Below, piece after piece: positions 11,491 to 22,352 of a DNA stretch of 64,000 bases. The stretch is taken from the NCBI GenBank assembly GCA_027382625.1, contig JAJKFJ010022333.1, forward strand, positions 1 to 64,000. Reading direction: 5' to 3'. Positions within the stretch are counted from its first letter, which is position 1. Each line of letters begins with the position of its first letter. The notes beneath the pieces are model-generated. The model worked only from the letters and a program-made list of their open reading frames with translations, did not search any database and was not told where the DNA came from. Source of the stretch: Tetmemena sp. SeJ-2015. Lineage: Eukaryota; Ciliophora; Spirotrichea; Sporadotrichida; Oxytrichidae. Both the position numbers and the translations under genes were made by a program.

Positions 11491-12773
11491 ACTAGAAGAG
11501 CTTACATGAATGGAAAGTTAGATCTCGTCAAAGCGGAGGGTCTCAATGATTTGATAGAGGCAGAGTCGGAAGAGCAACTGAAACTTTCAATGCAGCAACT
11601 CTCAGGAAAGCACTCAAAACTAAATCTAAGGAAAATGAGATGTTTAATTAAGTTGAACTGTATGAAGAGTTAAGAGAGAAACTGATTCGGATGCTTGCTC
11701 ATGCAGAGGCTTATATAGACTTTGAAGCTGATGAAACTAACGACCTCAAGCCTGAGGTGTTTGTAGAATTGGGTAGGGAAACCGAAGTTCTAAGTCGGAG
11801 GATTGAAGGACTGATAAGAGATGCGTAGATAGGTGAAACTATAAGGGAAGGGTTTAGAATAGCAATCATGGGCCCTCCTAATGCAGGCAAAAGTACTCTC
11901 ATGAATAGACTCTCAAAGCGAAATGTAGCGATAGTCAGTGCCATTCCAGGAACAACAAGTTTACAAAGTCATTTATTTTTTTTACTTTCCTTATATTTTT
12001 TATAAGAGACTTAATTACTACTAACTTGAATCTATTTGGGTACAATGTGATTCTGACAGACACGGCAGGCTTAAGAGAAAATACAAATGACTTGATTGAG
12101 TAACAAGGCATATAGCTCACAAGAGATCAGATTTAAAGCAGTCATGGGATTATCTTTCTCCTGGATATCCAGGATATAGAAGAAGTGTAATCAAGTGATA
12201 AATCAGAGAAAAATAATAAAAGGAGATTCCAAATAATGAGGGATTTATAGTCGATCGAAAAAGAAATCAGTTCCATGTTATTTATATAGTATGTATTTAT
12301 ATGTAGATGAAGCCTAAAATTATCATAAATAAGCTAGATCTAGATCCAAGTTTATAAATAGAAGAAAGTAATGCAATATTGACAATAGATGGAAGAGAAT
12401 ACGAAGCGCTTCTTGTTCTTTTGAAAAATAAATCAACATGCAGGAATTTAATAAGGAGTTAGAGGGCATGATAAAAAGTTAACTTTAAAAGTTTCAAATA
12501 AATCCTAGTGGAGGCGCTTTTGAATACTCTGATCATTTTCTAATTTGAAGAAAATAAATATTTTCTATTCTTTTAATTACAAGGTAGAGACATAAAGAAC
12601 TTCTCTCAGAAACTTTACAATATTTAGAGAATTTTCGTAGAGACGATTTATATCCAGATATGTTAGTTGAAGAATTAAGAGGAGCTATAGATTGTATTGG
12701 GAGAATAACTGGAAGGGTTGAAGTGGAGGATGTTTTAGATGTTCTCTTCAGAGAATTTTGTATAGGTAAATGA
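11482..12773 (+). CDS. MnmE/GTPBP3: tRNA modification GTPase MnmE/GTPBP3 (MSS1), 3' part of a scrambled gene
   Basis: Mitochondrial MnmE works with MTO1/GidA to modify the wobble uridine of tRNAs. This part encodes [20 protein letters not shown], the central helical domain ([11 protein letters not shown]), and the GTPase domain. The GTPase motifs are GPPNAGKST (G1), IPGTTRDL (G2), [18 protein letters not shown] (G3) and INKLD (G4). The C-terminus is [20 protein letters not shown] through LFREFCIGK, ending in the family's conserved FC-I/V-GK, with TGA at 12771-12773. Eliminated segments at 11957-12003 (pointer AAG) and 12275-12306 (pointer ATG) restore G2 and the run into G4. Another break at about 12530-12595 is not resolved to the base. 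A base is missing near 11606 and the frame slips near 12395. The N-terminal domain is not here; it is at 40600-41270 on the other strand. Confidence 0.9.
11957..12003 (+). other. Internal eliminated sequence, 47 bp, pointer AAG
   Basis: AAG at 11957-11959 and 12004-12006. Removal gives PGTTRDLITT, the conserved G2 region of MnmE. Reading it as a GT-AG intron loses the conserved Arg-Asp and the frame. Confidence 0.85.
12275..12306 (+). other. Internal eliminated sequence, 32 bp, pointer ATG
   Basis: ATG at 12275-12277 and 12307-12309. Removal joins ...ISSM to [12 protein letters not shown] in frame and drops an in-frame TGA. Confidence 0.8.
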
Positions 12774-12858
12774 TTAATTAGATTTTCTCACTATCTTTAT
12801 TCATTTAAAAATTACCAATAGTATTTTAGTTGATCAGATAAGAAATAAATTGAAAAGT

Positions 12859-15117
12859 TCATTATATTTTCATTTCTTTTTTCTTTCTAGATTCTCTGTT
12901 TGGATGTTTGTGCTCAAATATAAATGAGGAGTAGAGAGTGAATCCTATATACTTGAGTATAGAAAGATGACAGTTGATTAAACACAACTCTCTCTCCTTT
13001 TTATGCCCAAAGAGCTCCGTAAAAGTGAATGTCTTGTCTTTATTTCCTTCATACCTTATAGGAGTGCTATATATATTTCAAACATAATTTATCTATAGAC
13101 AAAGTTTCTTTGATCATCATCGACTAGCAAATCAAAAGGAGGTTTAGAATAGGGATCTGGATTGAGCTTCACATAATCTAGATTGCTCCTCTTCTGATTC
13201 ATAGGCATCTTGGCTATCTCTAACATCTTAATAAATATTATGATCACAAATAATGCATCTTAGTTTTTGCTTTCTCAATCTCTATAACCTTTTTAGTATA
13301 TGGACAGATGACAAAACCAGGCTGGAAATTTAGCTTGTACTTCACTTTTTGGCAGGTAAGAGATAGTTCACCGAGGTGATACCATTTTAAGTTTTACATC
13401 TCTTAAGGAAACTTGGACCTGAGCATCCTCATGTATTCTAGCTCAATTACTGCTCCTACAGTTCCTAGGTTTAAGAAACTGTAGTCAGGGTCGTACATAA
13501 AGTAGGCGCTCTAAAACACCTGAGAAGGACAGATATCAATCACTCCGACTGCTACTAATTTTCCATTTAGTCTGTGATACATGTGGTAAGAGCCTGGCCC
13601 TGGATAAACACCACCGTCTTCGCCGTCAAACTTAAATTCTCTGTGCCTATCTAATTAACCCATTTCAGGGTAAGCGGGCATCGAGGCTTCGTATTCATCC
13701 TTAGGATTATAAGTTGGGATGTCACAAAAGTACTCTTAGATATTACTCTCCGAATAACCTTAACGATTGTGAACAGCTGCCTCATACTTCTTTGATACAT
13801 ATATAAGCTCATCAGTGAGTTTTGGTTTATGAAGTGAGATACTGTAAATAACTTTCGGTTTAACTCTCTCTTCGTTGAAAGGTAAATAAGATTTCACATA
13901 CTTGGTGAAATAATTAGCTGATTTCTCATTGAACTTCTTTTTGTCATAATCTTATCTAGCCTCTAGTACAACTTCATTGAGGTAGTCATCTACTATTCCA
14001 CTATCTTCTTCTTTCTCCTCTTCTTCATCATAATCATTCAACTCATCTTAATCCTCCTCGCCATAATAGTCATCATAGGTTTCCTACTTTTTCTTTTTGC
14101 TGCTGCTTGTGGTTGCGTTAGCTGAACTTTGGAAAAAGCCTGAGGTCTAAGTCGATCCCATTCCATTCTTATCAGAAAATTCCTCAGGGAATAGTTTTTT
14201 CATTTCTTTGAGTTAAAAAATTAATTCGAATCATAATATATCTTCAAGAGGTTTAGTTAAATTTAAATAGTCGCCCTCTATGCTTATTTAGAATGCTTCT
14301 TCTCCAAACAAAACCTCCATATTTTGCTTTAAATTGCAGTTTACATTTTAGCATTTTAGTAGGATAGGTAGATTGCTGCTTACACATCCTACTTTCTTAT
14401 TAAAATACACTCTTATCTTTGGAATGATAAAAAATAAGATTCTATACTATTTTATAATAAACTTTGATTTGAGTTTGCAATTCTTCAGATGTGAAATTCT
14501 TTATGAAATTTTCAAGCTTAAAAATTAATTAGTTATTAAAAACTTTGTAAATTTAAGCTTTGCCTTTATTTGAAGAAGGTAGGGGCTTAAAATCTTGCTC
14601 TGAGAAGCAGTTGAGGGTCTTTAAGTTTCCTTATTTACAAGTCCCTCCTTTCCATATTGCAAGTATTTGTAAAATCTTTTCATTACTTTCTTCTTTACTA
14701 AATTATATTTTTAAAATCTTAAAATTATTGATTATTCTGTGACTGAGACATCTTGTAATTCGTAGAGTCAACTCTGTATTGATAAACCTCGCAACAAGAC
14801 TGAGGGATGTTCCTAATGTAGAAGTAATTTCCAGTCCTTGTAAAGCCCAAATTGAGCAGCTTTTCCAAATCATCTATTCTCATTTTGCCAGAAGTGAAGC
14901 CTGCCATATAGAAACTCAGGTTTCCAAATTTAATGAATGCAAAAATATAATAAAAGAGAGTGAGATTGTTAAATTCTTTGTCTTTGAATTTATTGTAGTC
15001 TGGCTCAGTCTCTCTTTTGCCCTTACAGTAGCTGCATTAGGGGAATCTATTCTTATCAGCATGCATACCTTTGAGATTTATTGTAGTTCTATTAGCCACG
15101 AAATCTTCCTCATACAT
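12859..15117 (-). CDS. ATE1: Arginyl-tRNA-protein transferase (ATE1)
   Basis: ATE1 transfers Arg from Arg-tRNA to acidic N-termini, marking proteins for the N-degron ubiquitin pathway. From ATG 15117: MYEEDFVANRTT, then CSYCKGKRETE (N-terminal Cys pair), and GFTRTGNYFYIRN followed by PQSCCEVYQYRVD (second Cys pair), so the N-terminal ATE domain is present. FKPLPSSNKGKAQ corresponds to the family's F-x-P-S-K-x-x-K region. The C-terminal domain shows YPGPGSYHMYHRLNGKLVAV, GVIDICPSQVF and FMYDPDYSFLNLG, then YKLNFQPG. An acidic linker sits between the domains (13920-14100). Eliminated segments include 14920-14967 (pointer GTT/AAC) and 13224-13255 (pointer CATCTTA); others at about 14200 and 14380-14450 are not resolved. 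The last stretch (TFTFTELFGHKK, HLSILKYIGF) ends at TGA 12859-12861 and its junction is approximate. Confidence 0.9.
13224..13255 (-). other. Internal eliminated sequence in ATE1, 32 bp, 7 bp pointer
   Basis: CATCTTA (TAAGATG on the coding strand) at 13224-13230 and 13256-13262. Removal joins EKAKTKM to LEIAKMPMNQKR and removes an in-frame TGA. Confidence 0.85.
14920..14967 (-). other. Internal eliminated sequence in ATE1, 48 bp, pointer AAC
   Basis: GTT on the plus strand at 14920-14922 and 14968-14970. Removal joins KFKDKEFN to LSFYMAGFTSG in frame, bringing the two N-terminal ATE blocks to the spacing expected for the family. Confidence 0.65.
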
Positions 15118-15369
15118 TATTGCAATAAACTTTAAATTCGGGCAAAACCTTTTTTAATTAAAATTTTATTTAAAATTAAGAAGTATCTTTATTTTTAAGT
15201 CTGAAACAAAGAGGTAAAACTCGAGTGCTAATAAAACTTTGACGAATTTTATATCTTAAAAAATAAAAGCTTAGAGAGAAATAGATGAAGATTTAATAAA
15301 AAAATTTAAACATCAAAGCAAACATGTAAAGAATCTTATTATAAAATGCAATGTATTTATCCAAATTTA

Positions 15370-15829
15370 TCTATATCCCTTTTAATGAGTCAGGAATAAT
15401 GAACTTCTACTTATTTATGGGATTATTTTAAACAGATTTTGATGGCTTTTCTTAATGCTTGGATTCCTCCATATCATGATTAGTAGCATTTGAAATAGAA
15501 TTAGTCTAGTTAGTAACGGAAGGTTTATTTTTCTATGCAAATTTAGGTTTACTATTGATAGTTTAAGAAGCTGTTTACATTTATTCATTCACTTGACTTG
15601 CCATTGTATTGGACGAAGAATTTGTACTGGTTAGACTTTTAGTCTAGTTTGCAGGCAATTTAGGCTTACTGTTTATTGTAGGCTTTGCAAAAGAAGGAGG
15701 TTTAGACCTATCTGCATTAGAATTCGCTACCTCATTTTTCAAGTTATCCTAATTAGCAGCTGGCCGTTTTGAACTTTGCGATGAGGATGGGAAATTGGGC
15801 TTGTAAACATTGGATTAGGGCTCCACCAT
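15370..15829 (-). CDS. Small Ser/Asn/Pro-rich low-complexity protein
   Basis: From ATG 15829 the frame reads MVEPQSNVYKPNFPSSSQSS and about 150 residues of Asn, Ser, Gln, Lys and Pro, with repeated INSKPKL/INSKPKF and NQTKSLTST/NQTNSISNA units. It stays open to about 15380 (FIIPDSLKGIQINLD) and then runs into AT-rich codons with no clear TGA, so the 3' end is uncertain. Six or more TAA/TAG codons fall at Gln. No domain, signal peptide or membrane span. Probably a disordered protein, or a fragment of a larger one. Confidence 0.5.
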
Positions 15830-16414
15830 TTCAAAATTTAATTAATTCAAATATCTTAACATAGTTTTCTCAATTATAAATTTTCATGCCTGAAAAGAGT
15901 TGATTAGGAATTAAGAATACATTTTAAAGTGTATATCTTTAGTTTCATTATTTCCTTATATTAAGCTAGCTAATTAAATAATATCCTAAAATGAGCTCTT
16001 AAAAGACTCTGTACAAGGACTTCGCAAATATGCGTCCCAAGCAAATAACTCTCAACAATCAGATATCAGACTACTCTCTGTAAAGCGATCACAGCTAGGA
16101 GTAGAGGTTCAATAATTAAAGTGACAAGAAAATCAAGCTAAATATATCCTCTAACACTCCTATGATAACAATATATTTTAATACAATTAATTTATCGCAG
16201 AAAATTATTAAATAGTTGAGATTTTTTTAATAGAGCCTGGAAGAATTTAAATTTATATTTAATTAACCTATTTACTGAATTATTGAAGCTTATAATTTAA
16301 GTTCATTTGAAGATAGTTGGTATTCTTAAAACATTCAAAAAATAATTACCTTAAATCTAGAATTTTAATTTCTAAAAGAATAAATTTACATAAGTATTTT
16401 TATTATTTAGGAAA
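15830..16414. other. Divergent intergenic region
   Basis: About 585 bp of AT-rich DNA between the start of the minus-strand low-complexity gene and the plus-strand coiled-coil gene. It should hold both promoters. No conserved motif or telomere-addition signal can be recognised. Confidence 0.4.
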
Positions 16415-19400
16415 ATGAGTGATGAGAAATTCAACTAGATGGCGAGCAACATCCGGGCTTTACCTGAGATGCCAGAGTCTGCTAAAAATATAGCCAAGAA
16501 TTACCTGGATGGTAGAATAGCTGGAGGAAGCTTAGATCCTGGTAAAATTCCCTCAATTCTAGCCAAAGAAGAAAAGAGGTATGATAATATTGATTTACTT
16601 CCTTTAAATTTTAAATTCTTATATGTTCTCATTTAAAATAACCTTGGGAATAAACTGTTAAGTGGTATAAAGCAAATAGGCATTCAGAACTCAGCCATAA
16701 CTGGTAGTATTCCATTAAGTAGTAGAAATATGGGAATGGGTGGAATCTCAGGCGCCTAAAGTAGCCTTAATGTGGGAAATCACACAAACGATCAGAATTC
16801 AAACAACTTATATTTTATAAATTTGCAAATATCTAAATCTTTGTACTTGATCACTCTTGGAAAAGGAAACATGAATAAGTCTTTCAGCGTCAAATCTCTA
16901 AACAATAATTTGCAATCTAAACTATCAGACAAGCCCATTCCCCAAGATCTGTATTGATATCCCTTTTATCTACCTTTTATATTAAAGATGAATAGGAAAT
17001 CACCCCTCAAATGAGCGCCAGAGTAAAAGAGGTGGCAGAAGAGCACTTTTTTAAAAATAAAGGGCCAAAATAAAGTTTATGGACGGGAGGCCATAACTCT
17101 AATCAGGAGCTTGCTCCGCCTCTGGCACCACAGTCAATTACTCCCAGCTTAGGGAGCAGCATGCACGTCAATCATAAGAATCTTAGCTAACTCCGAAAAT
17201 TCAACAAGAACATCATCATCACTTCAACTTCGCAGGCGTCTCTTCCCAGCAATAAGCTTTCACCATTGCCCGAGCGTTACCATTAGCATTTACCAAGACT
17301 AATCTAGAAGCAGATGAATGACGTAGCTAATACCAGCTACACTTAAAATCCTGACTTGAGTATTATAAGTTATCATTGCTAATATTTGTGGTTCTATATT
17401 GAGTAAACTTTATTCGAAGAAAGGAAGTTCAGATTTAAGAAGCCTAGAGTTGCTGTAGAGTCATCTTAGGCAAGACGTTTCATATCTTGGAGAGTTAAAA
17501 AATAAGGAGTAGGCACTTTAACCAACAATCAATTGTTCTAAAATTCATTTCATTTAAATCCTGACGACAGGAAATAAAGCTCAAGATGAATTGTTGGAAG
17601 CAACTATGGGAATGAAAGGTATGGGAAAATCCCTTTTAAATCTCCCTTAGTCTCTTGAGGAGTTACAAAGCATACTCGACACTTATGAAACTAAAAACAA
17701 GCAGCCCAATTCCCTCTCTTTTTTAAAGAAGAGGGATAAAGAGGAGAAAGTCCTAGAAAGATACATCGCTGAGAATTTCAAACCACTTGAAACCATTGTT
17801 GAATCTGGCTAAGATAATTAAATTGAACTCCCTGCTGTTTCTCTTAAGTAAACTCTTTATATCATATCTAAATTATTCTGAAATATTTATGTCTATATTT
17901 TGTAAAGGTTTAATTTAAGCAAAGTTACTCAGGGCAGAGTAAATTTCTGTCGAATTAGATTATAAACTCTCAAAACAAGAACTTTCAGTCCCCTTAGTCC
18001 AATTTAATCCCTCCATTTTCTTTATAAGAAAGCTCCTAGTAGCATTTCTTTAATAACCCCTCGCAATAAATGGCAATGAAAGGAAAATTCCTAACTAAGT
18101 CATTGTAGAAATAGTCTGATAAGGATTCCATGACGGGGAGCTTAACGATGCTAGATGACAAGTTAGTTTAAAAGTATGCCAAAGACGCTTTCTTAAATTA
18201 GAGGACGATTGGGAATGGAGATATATTTTTATTTTTTAAGTTCTTAATTTTAAGATGAACAATAGCAATAAGTAGTTGGATCGACCTAACTTAGATTGAA
18301 AAAGAAGGAGGATGAATAGAATAAGAGTGCTTTAAATTCTAGTTTAGAAAGGCAGCAACACCAGCTTCACAATAGAACTTTAACCACTCTTAGATAAAAG
18401 AGCAAGCCAAATTAGAATACCATGTCTAGGAACTTCGAGCAGATGCTCAAAGATCATATCCTAAGTGACAGTAGAGCTGATAATAGTTTAGTCAACATTT
18501 TGGACAAGTCACAGGAGAGATCTAGTAGCAAGCTTATGCTAGAGGGAGAAAGACAAAGCTCCCTCTCTCCTATTAACATCAAAACTCACAAGCACATTTA
18601 AAACAAGACTCTCATTACGCAAATCGTTTAGAGCAATGTCTCCGGCAATTATGGGAATCCCTCCTCTCGATAGGACGCTATCCTCCTAATTGTTTGGTTT
18701 GAAAAAATGCTCTAACTCGTTCAGAAACAGATCCTTAAAGAGAAAAAAGCAAAATACTCATAGTCGTAATTGGCAGATGCCTCTCAACAAAGCTTAAATC
18801 AGGAAGATTATAAGGAAAATTAGTACTCACTTCTGCAAGTTATAATGAATTAGTAATAAATCTATAAAATTTAAACTAAGAATTTTTAACTTAATGAACA
18901 TCTGCGTGAAGGAGCTTTCAAGATAAGTGTCAGTATAGTGCGTTGAGAGAGGCCTTATTTTATAGAGAGTTTTCTAAAGCTACGCAAGGCTTATTGAACT
19001 CATAAACGAGGATGCAAAAACTAAACGCTGGAATCTGAAAAGGGAGCTAACTAATAAGCTGGACAAATACATCACTCCTATTAATTTAATTAGCTTCAAA
19101 TCCTTCTTTATTCACTATCCAAGAATCTTAGATAAAAGGGTATCAAGACAAAATTGCAGAGATGGCTTTGAAGGAAGAATCCTTGAAGTTAGATTTGAAC
19201 GAGTGCTTGACTAGGCTAAACTCTTCAAACGTTCTAATAAGCAAGTTCAAAAAGAAGTGTTGGAACGCTTAAAAAGACTATGAAGGAGCCACGCGCACCC
19301 ACAAATTCTTAGAAAAAGAGAACTAGATACTCAAGGCAAATTTATTGTTGTTAATAAGCTTTTAAGATTAATGAATGTGCAAAAGTACAAGAGCTGGGGG

Positions 19401-22287
19401 AGAAACTGGGAGAAGAAAATTCAGATTTCGATGACAATGATAGAAAAAGATTACTCCTGTAAATTAACTGGCCTTACATATAGAATTAAATTATTAAATT
19501 GATGAGGAGATGTACTTGAGCAAAGTAAAGAGCCAGTTGCAGAAAGTGGAAAAGAAAGGAGACTTTGGGGACGGAGAAGTCACAGAGGATCAACTAGACA
19601 TAGATCAGATTCCAGATAGAGATATTATCAAAGAGGAGGATAAGGGAACAGACATGCTTGACTTCGAGAGATACCTCAGATAGATTAATTCTTTTAACTC
19701 TGATAATAAGGTTTATAGATTAATGCTTGGAAATTCTAAGAGAACGAGACTCAAACCGAGAGGATCATTAGAAAGCATGTGAAGCTTGGAGTGAAGCCTG
19801 AAAAGCTAGGAATAGTAAAGGACAAAGAAACTTTCATCGATCCAAGAATGTTCTACAGTGAGAATCAATAAACTCAACAGATGAGAATAGGTGCTACAGC
19901 TATGGTCGATTATTTTAATTATAAAATTACTCTTTAATCATTCATTTTATTTAAGGTTCTTACAATAGTCGATAGCTTTCATGATGGAGTAAGATGATTA
20001 AGGTATCTAGGAAGACGATTCAGAGTAAGAGCTCTTTACCAGCGATGAAGATGCCGACGGTATAAGGATGAAGAAGCAAGAGTCTTCTAAAATAAACAAA
20101 TTTTCATATTTTAGTGATGTCTTCAATAGATAATGACGAAACCTTAAAGGAGCTAGGGATGCTAATTTAAGAGGGAGAGGGTAGAGAGGGTTTCGTAACT
20201 CTAGACATAAACTAATTAAAGCAAAGGAGAAACGCCTCTATTTAGGGAGACTTCACTCTTGAGGACTTGGATGAGAATGAAGCACTTGAAGGTGCTAATT
20301 AGTATGGAACTTCTAAGGTGCATGAGATTATCTCTGTTTCTTATAACTTTAATTTTTAATTACAAACTCTTTTTGATTCTCCTTTGAAGAACCTGAACTT
20401 GAAGACTGACTAGCAATTCTTCGATAAGCAGCAAAGGAAACTCAAGCCAAACAAAAAGAACGCTGGTGTAGGTACAAATAGATCCATCAGAGCCTTTAAT
20501 GATGAAAACTAAGAATCATCTTGTGTTATACTTACTTGCTCTCTTAAATTTTAAGAAGAGGATAATAAAGGCGGCCCACTAATGGATTTGCTGATGGGAG
20601 GGAAGGGCCAGCAGAAAGGAAAGAACTCTTTGATGCAACTATTTGCAGAGCGCATTAGAGCAAGACTCAAGGATATCATGAACAGCGAGCAGATAGATAA
20701 AATAAAGCAAGAGGACGAAGGCTTTGCGAACAAGTTGGTCTCTGAGCTTAAAAACACTTAAGTGGAAGTAAAAGAGATGAACAAGGAAATTCTGAAGAAG
20801 GATAGGCAGGTGAGGTTTAGCATGCGCCTTAATGTCAAGAATGAGAAGGACTTGAAGCAGGCAGAGCAATTCATAGATCAACTTGAGATGGAAAACTATC
20901 AAATCAGGGACATGCTAAATGAGATCATCAAGTACTTTTAATCAGAGACATCACTATTTCCATCATCACTTTTTACTTTGAGGAGTATGAGAATTTGATA
21001 GCTGAACTGGTGAAGTTGCTTGAGGGCAGAGACAGCATGGGCAAAATGTCAATTGAGGATCTTAAAAACAAGCTGCTCGGTCTCTCAGAGAAGATCACAT
21101 TCGTTAAGAAGAAGTCTATGCAACAACTCAACGATGAGGATTTCACACAAGGCCAGGCAGCCAGCAACAATCAGTATGGGACTACAGTTCCCCCAGACAA
21201 CTTTATTCATAAAAAAATATTAATAAGATTGAAATCTTTAACATGAGTGCTATAGAGGATCAATTCACAGAGGAGGCAGTTAGTTCGTATAACTAAACAG
21301 CCACTAACTTCAGTAAGAATTATTCAATTAATTAATTCTGCTTGTAGACAAAAGGTCAGTGATTTAAGGGGAGGGAGCACCCACCAAAGGAATGCCACAA
21401 GTAAGAGGCAGACAGCAAGCAGGTAAAAATGCAACATCTATGGGAGTAAATATATCAAGCGATGCAAGACAAACCTCCGAGTAAGTTAGTCTTTGTATAA
21501 TATTTGCAGTAATTTGAGGAAGAAAGCAACCACCAGATTTAAGATGTTCAACATTGGAAAGAGGAGAAAGCCTACAAAGACCAAGGGAGCCCATCCTTCT
21601 TCGCTGATTCTAATGAATCAGTATTTGTGATTTGATTGTTATTCTAAAGAAACTGCTTCAGAAGAAGAAGATTAGCGATATCATGCCAAAGAAGATGCTA
21701 CTTAGAACTATTTATCAAATATATCAGGAGCACGGGCCCTTTGACCTGGCTGCCATATCCAGTGCTAATTAAGCATAGCAGCAGAACAACCAAGCACAAA
21801 TATATTTAATTATAATTTTAATTTAAAGCGATTAGTATTGTGAATTAGAACTAGCTGAGCGCAGGTGTAGGCTAGAATAACGCTCAAGCTTTAAATGTGA
21901 GCAGCTAGAATTTCAATGCCGCTTAAAATCAGCTATCACTGGATAGGAATATCGCAGGAGCAAACAATACCAACTCTTCTTTCAAATTAAATTAGATCTT
22001 AAAAGAGTTTGGAATTTCAATCCAGCAAACAATAACAGAGTACCTCTGTCGGAGTGGGTTATGAAAACTTCATGCAGAAGTATGGACTCAAGAATGTAGC
22101 AGAAAAGAAATTCTAGCAATTATTGTTAAATTAAAGATAAAGAGAATATAAAAATAATACAAATTAATTATGGGTTATAAATATTTTAGAAAAAATAAAA
22201 TACTTCTATTTATTTTTTATGAAGTATAATTGGCTCTTGCATAGCTCACAAAGATTCCTCTCCCAGAATCAGACTAAAATTAACTGA
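16415..22287 (+). CDS. Large coiled-coil protein, unrecognised family
   Basis: ATG 16415 (MSDEKFNQMASNIRALPEMP) opens a gene of roughly 1,700 codons broken by many eliminated segments or introns. One is clear: 16944-16984, pointer AAGAT, joining KPIPQD to EQEITPQMSARV. The first third is Asn/Ser/Gln-rich. The middle is helical and charged (SFLKKRDKEEKVLERYIAEN at 17724-17783; LTRLNSSNVLISKFKKKC near 19208-19261). The last third is coiled coil (LFAERIRARLKDIMNSEQ at 20640; LVSELKNTQVEVKEMNKEIL near 20737-20796; LGLSEKITFVKKKSMQQL at 21076-21129). A C-terminal block reads KISDIMPKKMLLRTIYQIY, then Gln/Asn repeats and GYENFMQKYGLKNVAEKKF. End taken at TGA 22285-22287 but coding may stop near 22140. 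A cytoskeletal or ciliary scaffold is a guess. It could be two genes. Confidence 0.6.
16944..16984 (+). other. Internal eliminated sequence, 41 bp, pointer AAGAT
   Basis: AAGAT at 16944-16948 and 16985-16989. Removal joins PIPQD to EQEITPQM and removes an in-frame TGA. Confidence 0.75.
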
Positions 22288-22352
22288 ATAAATAATGAAG
22301 CCACAACTAGTTTAATTAAGAAATGAAATAAGACAAATAGGAAAAGACTTGC

